Position numbers and translations under genes: made by a program. From positions 1 to 64,000 of the forward strand of contig JARLGZ010000068.1 of the NCBI GenBank assembly GCA_031292515.1: DNA of 64,000 nucleotides, read 5' to 3'. Position 1 is the stretch's first letter, and each line of letters starts with the position of its first letter. The notes beneath the pieces were generated by a model. It ran no database searches. It was given only the letters and a program-made list of their open reading frames with translations, and was not told where the DNA came from. Positions 35,658-44,114 of this stretch are shown piece after piece. The DNA is from Puia sp. (lineage in GTDB: Bacteria; Bacteroidota; Bacteroidia; Chitinophagales; Chitinophagaceae).

Positions 35658-37262
35658 TTATTTATCCCAATATACATGAGAGGTCCAGTTGTCTCCGCCG
35701 GATAAGGCGGACTGAGCGGCTTTCAGCGCGGCGGGGTTGTTGACAGCTTCCGATCCGGGATAGATTTCCCTTCTGGGGATCTGACCTCCGGTGAAGTTGG
35801 CCGGGTAGTTAACCGGCGTCAGGACAGGATAGCCGGACCTTCTCCAGTTGATCCAAGATTCGACGCCATTAAAGAAACTGCCGGTAGTGGCCCAGTACTG
35901 GGTGTTGATCATCGCCAGGGAATTATCGGTGGAAGAAACGTCCAGCGGGTTTGCCGCGGCATAGGTGTCTGCCGCACCTGCGCCGATCGCCGTCCCGCCC
36001 ATTGTGGCCAGACTTTGCAAGGCAGCGGATACGCCATTGGCGTAATGCACGGAGGCACTGGCGCCTACATTCCATCCTCTTACGGCTGCTTCCGAGAGCA
36101 GGAGTTCCGTTTCCGCGTAAGTCATGAGGAACGCGGGAGTATTATAGCCCGTATACAACGCGATGCTGGGACGGGAATATTTGCCGATCGGGTTGGCATC
36201 ATTGCCGGTTCCTGTGGGGCCGGGGTAGCCGGGGGAAGTGGAGATATCTGTCGCCGCTCCGTTCTGATCATATCCACTGGGTTGTCCGAGCTGGTTGGCG
36301 ATCGTGTTGTCGCCGGCCAGGTTTTCGATAGCTGCGTTGGCCTTGCCGGGCAGCGGTACTTCCGCGATAACAGCCAGACGGGGATCGTTGGTCGATTTCA
36401 GGAAGCTGATGAACGGAGCAGCCCACCTGACTTCGGAGAAGTCTTCCGGTACGATGTAAGCAGAAGCGTTGCCGTTATTATAACCATCGTTGTGGTCGAA
36501 AGTGACAAAAGCGTTGTCTGCTATGCTGGTGAATACGCCATTGGCGTAGGCTTTTTCCGCGTAGGTCTGCGCGGTCGTCGGATCGACCTTGGTCAGGCGC
36601 ATGGCCATACGCAGCATCAGGGAGTTGGCCAGCTTTTTCCACTCTGCCATATTGCCTCCGTAAATGATATCGCTTGTTTTGGGCGTATTCGCGGAAGGAT
36701 CCAATGCCGCTTGCACTGAATCGAGGCGTGACAGGATCGATGCATAGATGCTCTGTTGGCTATCGTATGCGGGATAGTTTACACCTGCTTTGGCCTGGAG
36801 CGCCTGTGAGTAGGGGCAATCGCCATAGACATCAGTAATCAGTTCAATGTTGAAAAACTCGATGATCAGGGCTATACCCGCCAGGTTGTTGTAAGCCGAG
36901 ATGCCTTTTGTGAGATTTTGAATCTCATAACAATTGGTGGCCGAGCCATAGGCAGAACTCCAGATACTTTCGTCATACGTGAGCAGGTTTGTGGAAGCCA
37001 CATACTTATCCCCATTGCTATAGTAGGTAGGAAAAGAAGCGGAAGAGAGGACTTGTGCCCACATACTCTGGAAAAGGAGGTTGCCATTGTATCCCTGGGG
37101 TGCGTTGAGAAGTCCTATTTCAGCGGTTGGCAAAAGCAGGTTGGGGCCGAAATTTGAGCCAGTCGCCGCCGTAGGATTTGTATTTATAGAGTCAAAGCTC
37201 TTCGTACATCCTCCAAGGGCGATCGCTGCAGCGCAACTTATATATATCAGTACTTTTTTCAT
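35658..37262 (-). CDS. SusD/RagB-family outer-membrane lipoprotein
   Basis: A 534-residue SusD-like_2 protein with a lipoprotein signal ending at Cys19 (ALGGCTKSF). The TPR-rich fold shows the usual DVYGDCPYSQALQ helix, the MAEWKKLANSLMLRMAMRLTKVD segment, ETELLLSEAAVRGW, and the C-terminal PRREIYPGSEAVNN motif. It acts as the lid of the outer-membrane SusC channel and binds the nutrient at the surface; the ligand is unknown. It begins 23 bp after the SusC stop and is co-transcribed with it. It is the intact counterpart of the damaged SusD-like gene at 21285. Confidence 0.95.
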   Translation of the reverse strand: MKKVLIYISCAAAIALGGCTKSFDSINTNPTAATGSNFGPNLLLPTAEIGLLNAPQGYNGNLLFQSMWAQVLSSASFPTYYSNGDKYVASTNLLTYDESIWSSAYGSATNCYEIQNLTKGISAYNNLAGIALIIEFFNIELITDVYGDCPYSQALQAKAGVNYPAYDSQQSIYASILSRLDSVQAALDPSANTPKTSDIIYGGNMAEWKKLANSLMLRMAMRLTKVDPTTAQTYAEKAYANGVFTSIADNAFVTFDHNDGYNNGNASAYIVPEDFSEVRWAAPFISFLKSTNDPRLAVIAEVPLPGKANAAIENLAGDNTIANQLGQPSGYDQNGAATDISTSPGYPGPTGTGNDANPIGKYSRPSIALYTGYNTPAFLMTYAETELLLSEAAVRGWNVGASASVHYANGVSAALQSLATMGGTAIGAGAADTYAAANPLDVSSTDNSLAMINTQYWATTGSFFNGVESWINWRRSGYPVLTPVNYPANFTGGQIPRREIYPGSEAVNNPAALKAAQSALSGGDNWTSHVYWDK

Positions 37263-37285
37263 TGTTAACTATTTAAAATTGTCAA

Positions 37286-40200
37286 CTATTTTTTGAATTT
37301 GAAGTTTGCGTTAAACCCGAATGTCCTGGTAAAGGGCAAGCTGGTTCCTTCTATCCCATAAGAGCTCGGAGTGGCTGAGAAGGAAGATTCCGGATCGATA
37401 TTCTCGCTCTTTTTCATCAAGGTAGCCAGGTTACGTCCCACCAGCGAGATCGTCACGCTGCGGAACAGGGGCAAAGACTGGAACATCTTTTCTCCGACCG
37501 TGTAACCCAGGGTCACCTGGCGGAGCTTGATATAGTCTCCGTTCAGGATGCTGGCTTTTTGGAAACTGGCAATGCGGGTCCACCAGTCCTGGGCCGTAGC
37601 CGTCTTCGTGTTGGTCGCTCCGGTCGTGGTAACTCCTTCGGTGAAACCGGTCTCACGACCTTCCAGGGTCATCTTGTTCAGACCGCGGTAGATGGAGTAG
37701 TATTCGGAGGCGGACAGGATTTTGTTCCCGTAGTTGAAGTCGATCTGGAAACCAAGATTCCAGTTCTTATATGTAAAGCTGTTGATAAAACCACCATAGA
37801 AGGTCGGCATAACACTACCCTGGGGGGTCAGCACACCGTTGGAGATGGGCAAACCGCTGGCGTCCACCACGATATTGTGGTGCGCGTCATAGGTATAGTC
37901 ATACGTGGTGATCTGCGGACCAGACATGCCTTTGATGAACTGGGTAAGGTTCGTGGAAGGATCGGGGCGATAGGTACCCTGTCCGAGTTTGCTTCCCACT
38001 AAATCGGTCTGGAGTACCTTGTTGTGCAGGAAGGTCATATTCAAGGTGATATTCCAGTTGAAATCCTTGCTCAGGATGGGCTGACCGGTCAGGGTGATTT
38101 CCTCGCCGACGTTTTGTATGGAGGCTGTGCCCAGCACGTGACTGGTATAACCCGTCGATGGGCTTAGAGGGCCGCTCAGGATTTCATGGTTTGTGGTGCG
38201 GTGGAAATAGGTAACATCGGCCCCGATGCGGTTCTGGAGGAATTTGAGGGTGGTACCGAATTCGTATTCGTCGACTGTAAAGGGTTTCAGGAACAGATTC
38301 GGAAGGGTGCCGCTGAAATTGCCGGTTGGTACCCCGTTTATGGAGTTACCAACGTTATAATAGATCTGCGTTCCGTAGACTTGGGAAGGCTCACCGCTGG
38401 TCCTTGCCCAGGAAGCACGCAACTTGCCATAGCTCAGGACAGGGGAATGCAGAAGTTCGCTAAATACAAAACTACCAGCGACGGAGGGGGTGAAGATCGT
38501 CCGGGCGCTGGATGGAAGGGTAGAATAGGCGTCGAGACGACCGGTCGTGCTCAGGGTCAGCATATTACGCCAGGAGAAATCTGCCGTATAAAAACCAGAG
38601 TGCACATCCCGGTTGCTGACACTATAACTTCTGCCGAAGCTGACCACGTTACTATAAGAATACAGGAAGGGAATGACGAAGGGTCCTCCGCTGATGCCTA
38701 TGTTCTCGGCATTGTTCTGCCGGAAGTTGGCACCTAAGGTAGCCGTGAAGTTCAGGTCCTTTACGATATCGTGGTTAACCCCCAGGAGAGCGTCCATGTT
38801 CGACTCGGAGTTTTCGCCATAATTCAACCCGTAGCTACCGGACTGTCCCGCAGTGTTGAAGCTGTAGTTGGTTCCGGAAGGCGTGATGCCCAGGCTGCGG
38901 TCGTTGATATAATCATAACCCACTCTTCCCAGTAAATAGATCCAGTTGGTGAAGTTGTATTTTGCCGAAATCGAGGCGATCAGCCTTTTGCGGTTGTTGA
39001 CATTGGAACTCTTCGCCGTTACGAAATAAGGGTTGGTGACGTAATTGTCATCGCTGAATACGACTTCATTGCCTGCGGAATCATAGCCGGGTTTGAAGAT
39101 GCGTTCGTCGACATTGGCCGCCAGGAAGGTAAAGTTGTTCGGGTTCATCGGACCGTCACTCAAAGAAGCCCTGTTCAGGTCTCTTTGATCGATATAGTCA
39201 GCGTTCACGTTTACGGTCAGTTTATCCGTTACTTTTTGCTCGACGGCAAGATTGAAGGTATAACGATCCGTGCCACTGTTGCTGACGATCGAGCTGTTGT
39301 CCATGTCGGAAACTGAGAGGCGGAAGCTTCCGCGGTCACCACCGCCGTTCACCGAGACGGTATTTGTCAGGGTCGGGGCTGTCCGGTAGAAGTTCTTCAG
39401 GTTGTTCTTGAAGGGAGAATAGGAATAGGTTTGACCGTTATACTGGGTATAAGGAGAGCCGTCCATTTTGGAGCCCCAGCTAAAGCGGTTGGTGTTTTGG
39501 GCCGCAGTGGAGTTGGCGGGTTTGGCGCCTTCGAGACCCTGGCCGTACTGGTATTGGAAATTCTCATCGTTCCTCGCCTTGTCCCATTGCGAGTTGATAT
39601 TGTAATCGACGGAAAGATTTCCTTTTTTGCCGGACTTGGTGGTGATCATGATGACGCCGTTCGCGGCACGGGCGCCATACAAGGCAGATGCCGCCTGGCC
39701 TTTCAGGACCGTCATGGTTTCGATGTCGTCGGGGTTGATATTGCCGATCCCGTCACCCTGGTCGGCGCCGCCCCATGCTCCGGAAGCACCACGGTTGTCG
39801 TTGTTCATCGGGATACCATTGATGACGAATAGCGGAGATCCCGGCTGTGTAATGCTGCCGAAACCGCGCAGCAGGATCGAAGCCGTACTGGCCGGACCAC
39901 CTGCTGCCGTGTGGACGTTCAGACCTGCTACCTGGCCTGAAAGTGAAGAGGCTACGTTCGTTTCCCGGGCTTTGTCCAGATTGTCACCGTTTACGGTCTG
40001 GACTGAATAACCCACTTTTCGGGCTTCCTTGTTGATACCCAAGGCGGTTACGACCACTTCGGAGAGTTGGGCGGTCGATTGGTCGAGTTGAATCAATACG
40101 TTTGTCTCATTGGCATCTACCGTTACAGACTTTGGCGCATAGCCAATCATCGAGATTTCCAGGACGACCCTGCCAGTGGGAACCGGCAGTGAGAATCCTC

Positions 40201-40372
40201 CGTTGGCATCCGTTACCGCGGACGCATTTCTACCTTTGACTTTGATTGTTGCTGAGGCAAGGGAGCTGCCGGACTTTGTGTCTTTGATGTTCCCTGTCAG
40301 TTGCCTGGTCTGCGCCCAGGCCCCCGACGCTACGAGCAGCAGGAATGCAAGAAGAAATTTGAACTTCCTCAT
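37286..40372 (-). CDS. SusC/RagA-family TonB-dependent receptor
   Basis: Outer-membrane transporter of 1028 residues. The start at 40372 gives a clean signal peptide (RKFKFLLAFLLLVASGAWAQ); the frame is open to 40417 without similarity. Then a CarboxypepD_reg-like domain (about 22-105), plug domain (about 115-235) with the SusC motifs SGQVAGLNVHTAAGGPASTASI, the LRGFGSI turn, and ALYGARAANGVIMITTKSGK, and the barrel to the C-terminal NANFKFKK. It pairs with SusD (23 bp apart) for TonB-driven uptake of an unidentified glycan, peptide or small ligand. It is the first gene of the four-gene locus ending with the haloperoxidase-like enzyme. Confidence 0.96.
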   Translation of the reverse strand: MRKFKFLLAFLLLVASGAWAQTRQLTGNIKDTKSGSSLASATIKVKGRNASAVTDANGGFSLPVPTGRVVLEISMIGYAPKSVTVDANETNVLIQLDQSTAQLSEVVVTALGINKEARKVGYSVQTVNGDNLDKARETNVASSLSGQVAGLNVHTAAGGPASTASILLRGFGSITQPGSPLFVINGIPMNNDNRGASGAWGGADQGDGIGNINPDDIETMTVLKGQAASALYGARAANGVIMITTKSGKKGNLSVDYNINSQWDKARNDENFQYQYGQGLEGAKPANSTAAQNTNRFSWGSKMDGSPYTQYNGQTYSYSPFKNNLKNFYRTAPTLTNTVSVNGGGDRGSFRLSVSDMDNSSIVSNSGTDRYTFNLAVEQKVTDKLTVNVNADYIDQRDLNRASLSDGPMNPNNFTFLAANVDERIFKPGYDSAGNEVVFSDDNYVTNPYFVTAKSSNVNNRKRLIASISAKYNFTNWIYLLGRVGYDYINDRSLGITPSGTNYSFNTAGQSGSYGLNYGENSESNMDALLGVNHDIVKDLNFTATLGANFRQNNAENIGISGGPFVIPFLYSYSNVVSFGRSYSVSNRDVHSGFYTADFSWRNMLTLSTTGRLDAYSTLPSSARTIFTPSVAGSFVFSELLHSPVLSYGKLRASWARTSGEPSQVYGTQIYYNVGNSINGVPTGNFSGTLPNLFLKPFTVDEYEFGTTLKFLQNRIGADVTYFHRTTNHEILSGPLSPSTGYTSHVLGTASIQNVGEEITLTGQPILSKDFNWNITLNMTFLHNKVLQTDLVGSKLGQGTYRPDPSTNLTQFIKGMSGPQITTYDYTYDAHHNIVVDASGLPISNGVLTPQGSVMPTFYGGFINSFTYKNWNLGFQIDFNYGNKILSASEYYSIYRGLNKMTLEGRETGFTEGVTTTGATNTKTATAQDWWTRIASFQKASILNGDYIKLRQVTLGYTVGEKMFQSLPLFRSVTISLVGRNLATLMKKSENIDPESSFSATPSSYGIEGTSLPFTRTFGFNANFKFKK

Positions 40373-40740
40373 TTGATTAGTTTTTTGGCTGAGTGAATAA
40401 TAAAAAAGCGAAAACAAAAACGAGTTTGCGAAGTAGCAGTTTTAGCAAAAACGTTTTAGCTATGTGTAAATATATTGTTAAATTATTTTTAAAAAAAAAT
40501 TTTTTCCGCAGGCTTTTGTTAACAACTTGCAATTTAATCGACAGATCTTCTACACGTTAGTAACATAGGGGGATTCGTTCTTTATACGTAATCCGTATGA
40601 CAGATTGTTAAAAGTACCGGCCACAAAGAGAATTGACCGGCCATAGATTCTACAGGGCAACGAATCGCCCTTAAACGCTGCATGGAGTTGCAATTTTTTC
40701 GCAGGAAATTTTTTCAGCGGGGAACCGGCCTTTCGGCTCG
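40373..40740. other. AT-rich leader region of the SusC operon
   Basis: About 370 bp without ORFs. It holds long A/T runs (around 40460-40505) and must contain the promoter of the SusC operon, but no TAnnTTTG match was seen. CCGGCCA occurs twice, at about 40617 and 40635. Confidence 0.5.
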
Positions 40741-41658
40741 TTAAAAGTCGTGGACCAGGTTGTTCCGGAATCCCTGGAGGCTCCAGGTGCCGGGAACGAT
40801 GATGCGGCGGATGGTATAGAGCGGATCATGCGAATCCATCTTGTCCGACAACTGGAAGGCCGCGATGAAACCGCGTTTCTTCAGTTCGGGGATGGCAGCG
40901 GTATTCCAGAGGCCAAAAGGATAGGCAAAATAACGGATCGGCTTGCCGGTGATGGCTTCCAGCTGTTTTGTGGGTTTTTCGATCTGGATTACCCAGTCCT
41001 GGCCCTGGTATTTTTTGACGTTGTGGTGATCCCAGGTATGACTGCCGATGGTATTCCCCGCGTCCGAGATTTCCCGGACCTGTTCTTTGGTCATATAGTG
41101 GGGGAGTCTGCCGAGCGAGACCGTCATGATAAAGAAGACGCCTTTGAAACCATATTTTTTCATTTCGGGGAAGGCGACGGTATACTGGTCCATGTCCGTG
41201 TCGTCGAAAGTCAGCATGACCGGTTTGGACGGCAGGGCCGCGCCCGTCGTCAGGTAGGCATACAACTGATCCGGCAGGATCGTATGATAGCCGCTGTCAT
41301 GAAGCATTTTCAGCTGTTCCCGCAGGACTGCCGGGGGGATGATATAGGGCTTGGCGTTTTTCGAGTCGGTAGGCTTCCAGTCCCGGATCTGGTGGTAGCA
41401 AAGAATGGGAACTTGCTTACGGGCCAGGATCGTGGCTGCGTCGGCGATATTGCCGGCGGGCACCTGGGCCGTTCCGGGGGCGCCGGACGCGGTGGTGCTG
41501 TCGCCCGTGTTTCCGCGTGTGGCGGTCAATGAATCAGAAGTGCCGGAAGGGGTTGCAGTGGTGGCAGAGGCCGGATTTTTCGAACCGGTTCCGGAACCAC
41601 AGGCGGTAAAAGTAAAGGCAAGCAGGGCCGCGGAAAAAATCACAAAATTCTTTTTCAT
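40741..41658 (-). CDS. Polysaccharide deacetylase (NodB-type) lipoprotein
   Basis: A 305-residue lipoprotein (signal ending at Cys20, FTACGSG), followed by a Ser/Thr/Ala/Gly-rich linker of about 50 residues and a NodB homology domain of about 210 residues. The metal and catalytic motifs are LTFDDTD (motif 1), SHTWDHH (motif 2) and AYPFG (motif 3). Members remove N- or O-acetyl groups from chitin, peptidoglycan or other polysaccharides; the substrate cannot be told. The QILCYHQI-like lead-in (VPILCYHQIRDW) is typical of surface deacetylases of the IcaB/PgaB kind. It is transcribed alone, upstream of and co-directional with SusC. Confidence 0.92.
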   Translation of the reverse strand: MKKNFVIFSAALLAFTFTACGSGTGSKNPASATTATPSGTSDSLTATRGNTGDSTTASGAPGTAQVPAGNIADAATILARKQVPILCYHQIRDWKPTDSKNAKPYIIPPAVLREQLKMLHDSGYHTILPDQLYAYLTTGAALPSKPVMLTFDDTDMDQYTVAFPEMKKYGFKGVFFIMTVSLGRLPHYMTKEQVREISDAGNTIGSHTWDHHNVKKYQGQDWVIQIEKPTKQLEAITGKPIRYFAYPFGLWNTAAIPELKKRGFIAAFQLSDKMDSHDPLYTIRRIIVPGTWSLQGFRNNLVHDF

Positions 41659-41702
41659 ATTCTTTATGGGCTCGTTTATGGTGTAAATGAATCAGGTTAG
41701 CA

Positions 41703-41726
41703 ATAAAAGCGCCGGACTTTGCCGGC
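41703..41726 (-). terminator. Probable terminator after the fRMsr gene
   Basis: Minus-strand stem GCCGG / CCGGC with a 6-nt loop followed by GCTTTTATT. Short stem and interrupted T-run. A 10-bp direct repeat, AACCAGCCGG, lies just before it. Confidence 0.45.
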
Positions 41727-41755
41727 TGGTTAAGTTATTTATTTATCCGGCTGGT

Positions 41756-42292
41756 TTATCTATCCAGCAGGGCCGCGATCTCTTCGAGATACCGGCGATC
41801 TGTATCGTCGAAGGCATCCAACTCGCGGCTGTCGACGTCCAGAACGCCGGTCACCCTTCCTTTATTGAAAAGAGGGACTACTATTTCCGACCTGGACATG
41901 CTGCTGCAGGCGATATGCCCCGGAAAGGCTTCCACGTCCGGGACAATGATCGTTTCGGCTTTTTCCCAGCAGGCCCCGCAGACGCCCCGTCCTTTGCGGA
42001 TCCGGGTGCAGGCCACCGGTCCCTGGAAGGGGCCTACTACCAATTGTTCTTCTTCTGCGGAAGGCGGATTGCCGGGAAGCCGGTTTGCGGAAGGAGTCTC
42101 TCCGGCGGGATCCTGTTTTACCAGGTAGAAGCCCACCCATAGCCAGCCGAACTGCTCTTTCAGCGCCGCCGCAACATTGGCCAGGTTGGCCGTCCGGTCG
42201 GTCTCTCCCTCTATCAACGACCGGATCTGCGGAATGAGCGAGCTGTATTGCGTCGCCTTGTCACCCTGTACGATCGTGAGGTCTTCTGCCAT
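41756..42292 (-). CDS. msrC: GAF-domain free methionine-R-sulfoxide reductase
   Basis: A 178-residue single GAF domain. Free-methionine-(R)-sulfoxide reductases use cysteines in a GRGVCG motif and in GHIACSSxSxSEIVVPL; both motifs are here, with an additional Cys (CGACW) between them, as in the E. coli-type enzyme. It would reduce free Met-(R)-O in the cytoplasm with thioredoxin, complementing MsrA at 61667. A Pro/Ser/Asn-rich insertion of about 20 residues precedes QLVVGPFQG and is not in the core family. The start at 42292 is chosen because the longer frame lies inside the promoter box. It diverges from the Rieske oxygenase gene. Confidence 0.87.
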   Translation of the reverse strand: MAEDLTIVQGDKATQYSSLIPQIRSLIEGETDRTANLANVAAALKEQFGWLWVGFYLVKQDPAGETPSANRLPGNPPSAEEEQLVVGPFQGPVACTRIRKGRGVCGACWEKAETIIVPDVEAFPGHIACSSMSRSEIVVPLFNKGRVTGVLDVDSRELDAFDDTDRRYLEEIAALLDR

Positions 42293-42296
42293 TTTG

Positions 42297-42304
42297 CAAA
42301 GATA
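42297..42304 (-). promoter_or_regulatory. Putative -7 element 4 nt before the fRMsr start
   Basis: Minus-strand TATCTTTG matches TAnnTTTG and ends 4 nt before the ATG at 42292, predicting a leaderless or nearly leaderless message. Confidence 0.45.
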
Positions 42305-42373
42305 AAGCCTTCGCAAAGGATAAAGTTCTTATATTTAAAGAAGTGCTGCAAAACCGGCACAAAAGCAGACCTG

Positions 42374-43483
42374 ATGCCCCGTTTTACCATTGACCCCGAT
42401 ATTTCAAAGGCCCGGACGATCGACAAGGATTTCTATACCGACACGGGCTTGTTCGAGTCGGTCAAGCAAACCCTGTTTGCCTCTTCCTGGCAGTTCATCG
42501 GTCATACGGGGCTGGTGCCGGGCGAGGGTGAACTCTTTCCTTTTACCTTGCTGGAGCATTTCCTTGACGAGCCGCTCGTGTTGACCCGGGATGCCGATCG
42601 ACAGGTACATCTTCTTTCCAATGTCTGTACCCACCGGGGAAATATCATCACGGAAAAACCCTGCAAGGCTGCGCATCTTCGTTGCCGTTATCATGGCCGT
42701 CAGTTCCGGCTGGACGGCAAATTCCAGTCCATGCCCGAATTCAGGGAGGTTGCCGGATTCCCGTCGGCGGAAGACGATCTTCATCAGCTGCCCCTTTTTC
42801 ATTGGGGGAACTGGTTGTTTACTTCCCTTACGGGGTCCCTGACCGGGCCGCTGGGCCCTCCGGCTTTTCTCGGGGACATGCAGGCAAGATTAGCATGGAT
42901 GCCGGTAGGGGACTTTGTTTTTCGGCCCGAGCTCTCCAGCCGGTTCACCGTAAAATCTCATTGGGCGCTCTACTGTGAAAACTATCTTGAGGGCTTTCAC
43001 ATCCCTTTCGTGCATGCCGGCCTGAATGCCGTGATCGATTTCGGCGACTATGTGACGGAACTTTTCGGCTACTCGAACCTGCAACTCGGTATTGCCAGGG
43101 ATGAGGAGGACTGTTTCGATCTTCCGGCCACATCCCCGGATTACGGCAAAAAGGTGGCTGCCTACTACTTCTATGTGTTTCCGAATATGATGTTCAACTT
43201 CTACCCCTGGGGGCTGTCGGTGAATATCGTGAATCCGATAAATACAGAGGAGACGAGTGTGCAATTCCTGACCTATGTGCTGGATCCGGCCCGGTATGAT
43301 TCCGGGGCGGGTTCCAATCTCGACCAGGTGGAGAAGGAGGACGAAGAAGTCGTTGAGAATGTGCAGAAGGGAATCCGTTCCCGTTTTTACAGGCATGGTC
43401 GTTATTCCGTCACCCGTGAACAAGGTACGCATCACTTTCACCGGATCATAGCGGAGCGGTTGGCCGCTGCCGGCAGCCCCTAA
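42374..43483 (+). CDS. Rieske-type aromatic/alkylamine oxygenase alpha subunit
   Basis: A 369-residue oxygenase. The Rieske 2Fe-2S ligands are Cys85, His87, Cys104 and His107 (CTHRG ... CRYHG). The catalytic SRPBCC domain has ENYLEGFHIPFVH, giving the two His of the mononuclear iron site. Relatives hydroxylate aromatic acids or act as choline, carnitine or glycine-betaine monooxygenases; the closest subgroup cannot be told by eye. No ferredoxin or reductase gene adjoins, so a general reductase must serve it. The ATG at 42374 starts the conserved N-terminus; a longer frame runs back over the divergent fRMsr gene. Confidence 0.9.
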   Translation: MPRFTIDPDISKARTIDKDFYTDTGLFESVKQTLFASSWQFIGHTGLVPGEGELFPFTLLEHFLDEPLVLTRDADRQVHLLSNVCTHRGNIITEKPCKAAHLRCRYHGRQFRLDGKFQSMPEFREVAGFPSAEDDLHQLPLFHWGNWLFTSLTGSLTGPLGPPAFLGDMQARLAWMPVGDFVFRPELSSRFTVKSHWALYCENYLEGFHIPFVHAGLNAVIDFGDYVTELFGYSNLQLGIARDEEDCFDLPATSPDYGKKVAAYYFYVFPNMMFNFYPWGLSVNIVNPINTEETSVQFLTYVLDPARYDSGAGSNLDQVEKEDEEVVENVQKGIRSRFYRHGRYSVTREQGTHHFHRIIAERLAAAGSP

Positions 43484-43520
43484 TCGATAGGTGCCCTCCC
43501 CCCGTACTGTTTGTCAGGTA

Positions 43521-44045
43521 TCAGCGTGTAAATGCTTCGATCAACACGGCGTGCTGCGGGTATTGTTCCGTCAATGTCTGCCGGTCAGCCAGGGCGAAGT
43601 CGGCAAAGTCGAAACCGGGCGCCACCGTACAACCGGTCAGCGAATAGTCGCTGCCTTCGGCGGGTGCGGAGGCAAACCAATTGCCGGCTCTTACGACCGC
43701 CTGGAAGACTTCGCCCTGGCCGGCATGGGGACCGAGCCGGTGTACTTTTAATGTTCCTTTCTCTTCTATTTCGTAAACACATAGCGGATCTCCGAAGTAA
43801 AAGTGCCAGACTTCATCGGACGCGATGCGATGAAAAGCCGAAAACTGTTCTTTCTCCAGCAGGAAATAGATACTGGTTGAAAAGGCCCTGTCCCCTTTGA
43901 AGGAGTCGGGCAGGGCGCCGGCGGGAAGCAATCCCGGAGAACGATAGACCTCGCAGAAAGATCCTCCTTCCACGTGACGGGTCAGGCTGAGCTTCTCAAT
44001 CCAATAAGCGGCGTCCGGGCGGCCGGATAATTCCTTTGTTGTCAT
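43521..44045 (-). CDS. Cupin-domain protein of the DUF985 (Cupin_5) family
   Basis: A 174-residue protein with the DUF985 pattern: WIEKLSLTRHVEGGSFCEVYRS, then STSIYFLLEKEQFSAFHRIASDEVWHFYFGDPLCVYEI, then GNWFASAP and the GCTVAPGFDFADFALA strand. The fold is a double-stranded beta-helix; family members are related to epimerase-like cupins, but no activity is established for most. The His residues in FHRIASDEVWHFY could bind a metal. It has no signal peptide, is monocistronic, and converges on the Rieske gene. The residues after the domain (LTEQYPQHAVLIEAF) match the normal family C-terminus. Confidence 0.9.
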   Translation of the reverse strand: MTTKELSGRPDAAYWIEKLSLTRHVEGGSFCEVYRSPGLLPAGALPDSFKGDRAFSTSIYFLLEKEQFSAFHRIASDEVWHFYFGDPLCVYEIEEKGTLKVHRLGPHAGQGEVFQAVVRAGNWFASAPAEGSDYSLTGCTVAPGFDFADFALADRQTLTEQYPQHAVLIEAFTR

Positions 44046-44114
44046 TTATAGTTATATGAAAATATATGCATGCAGCCGGGGCCTTTGTTTTGGGTCAACG
44101 GTAATGGCTTGATA

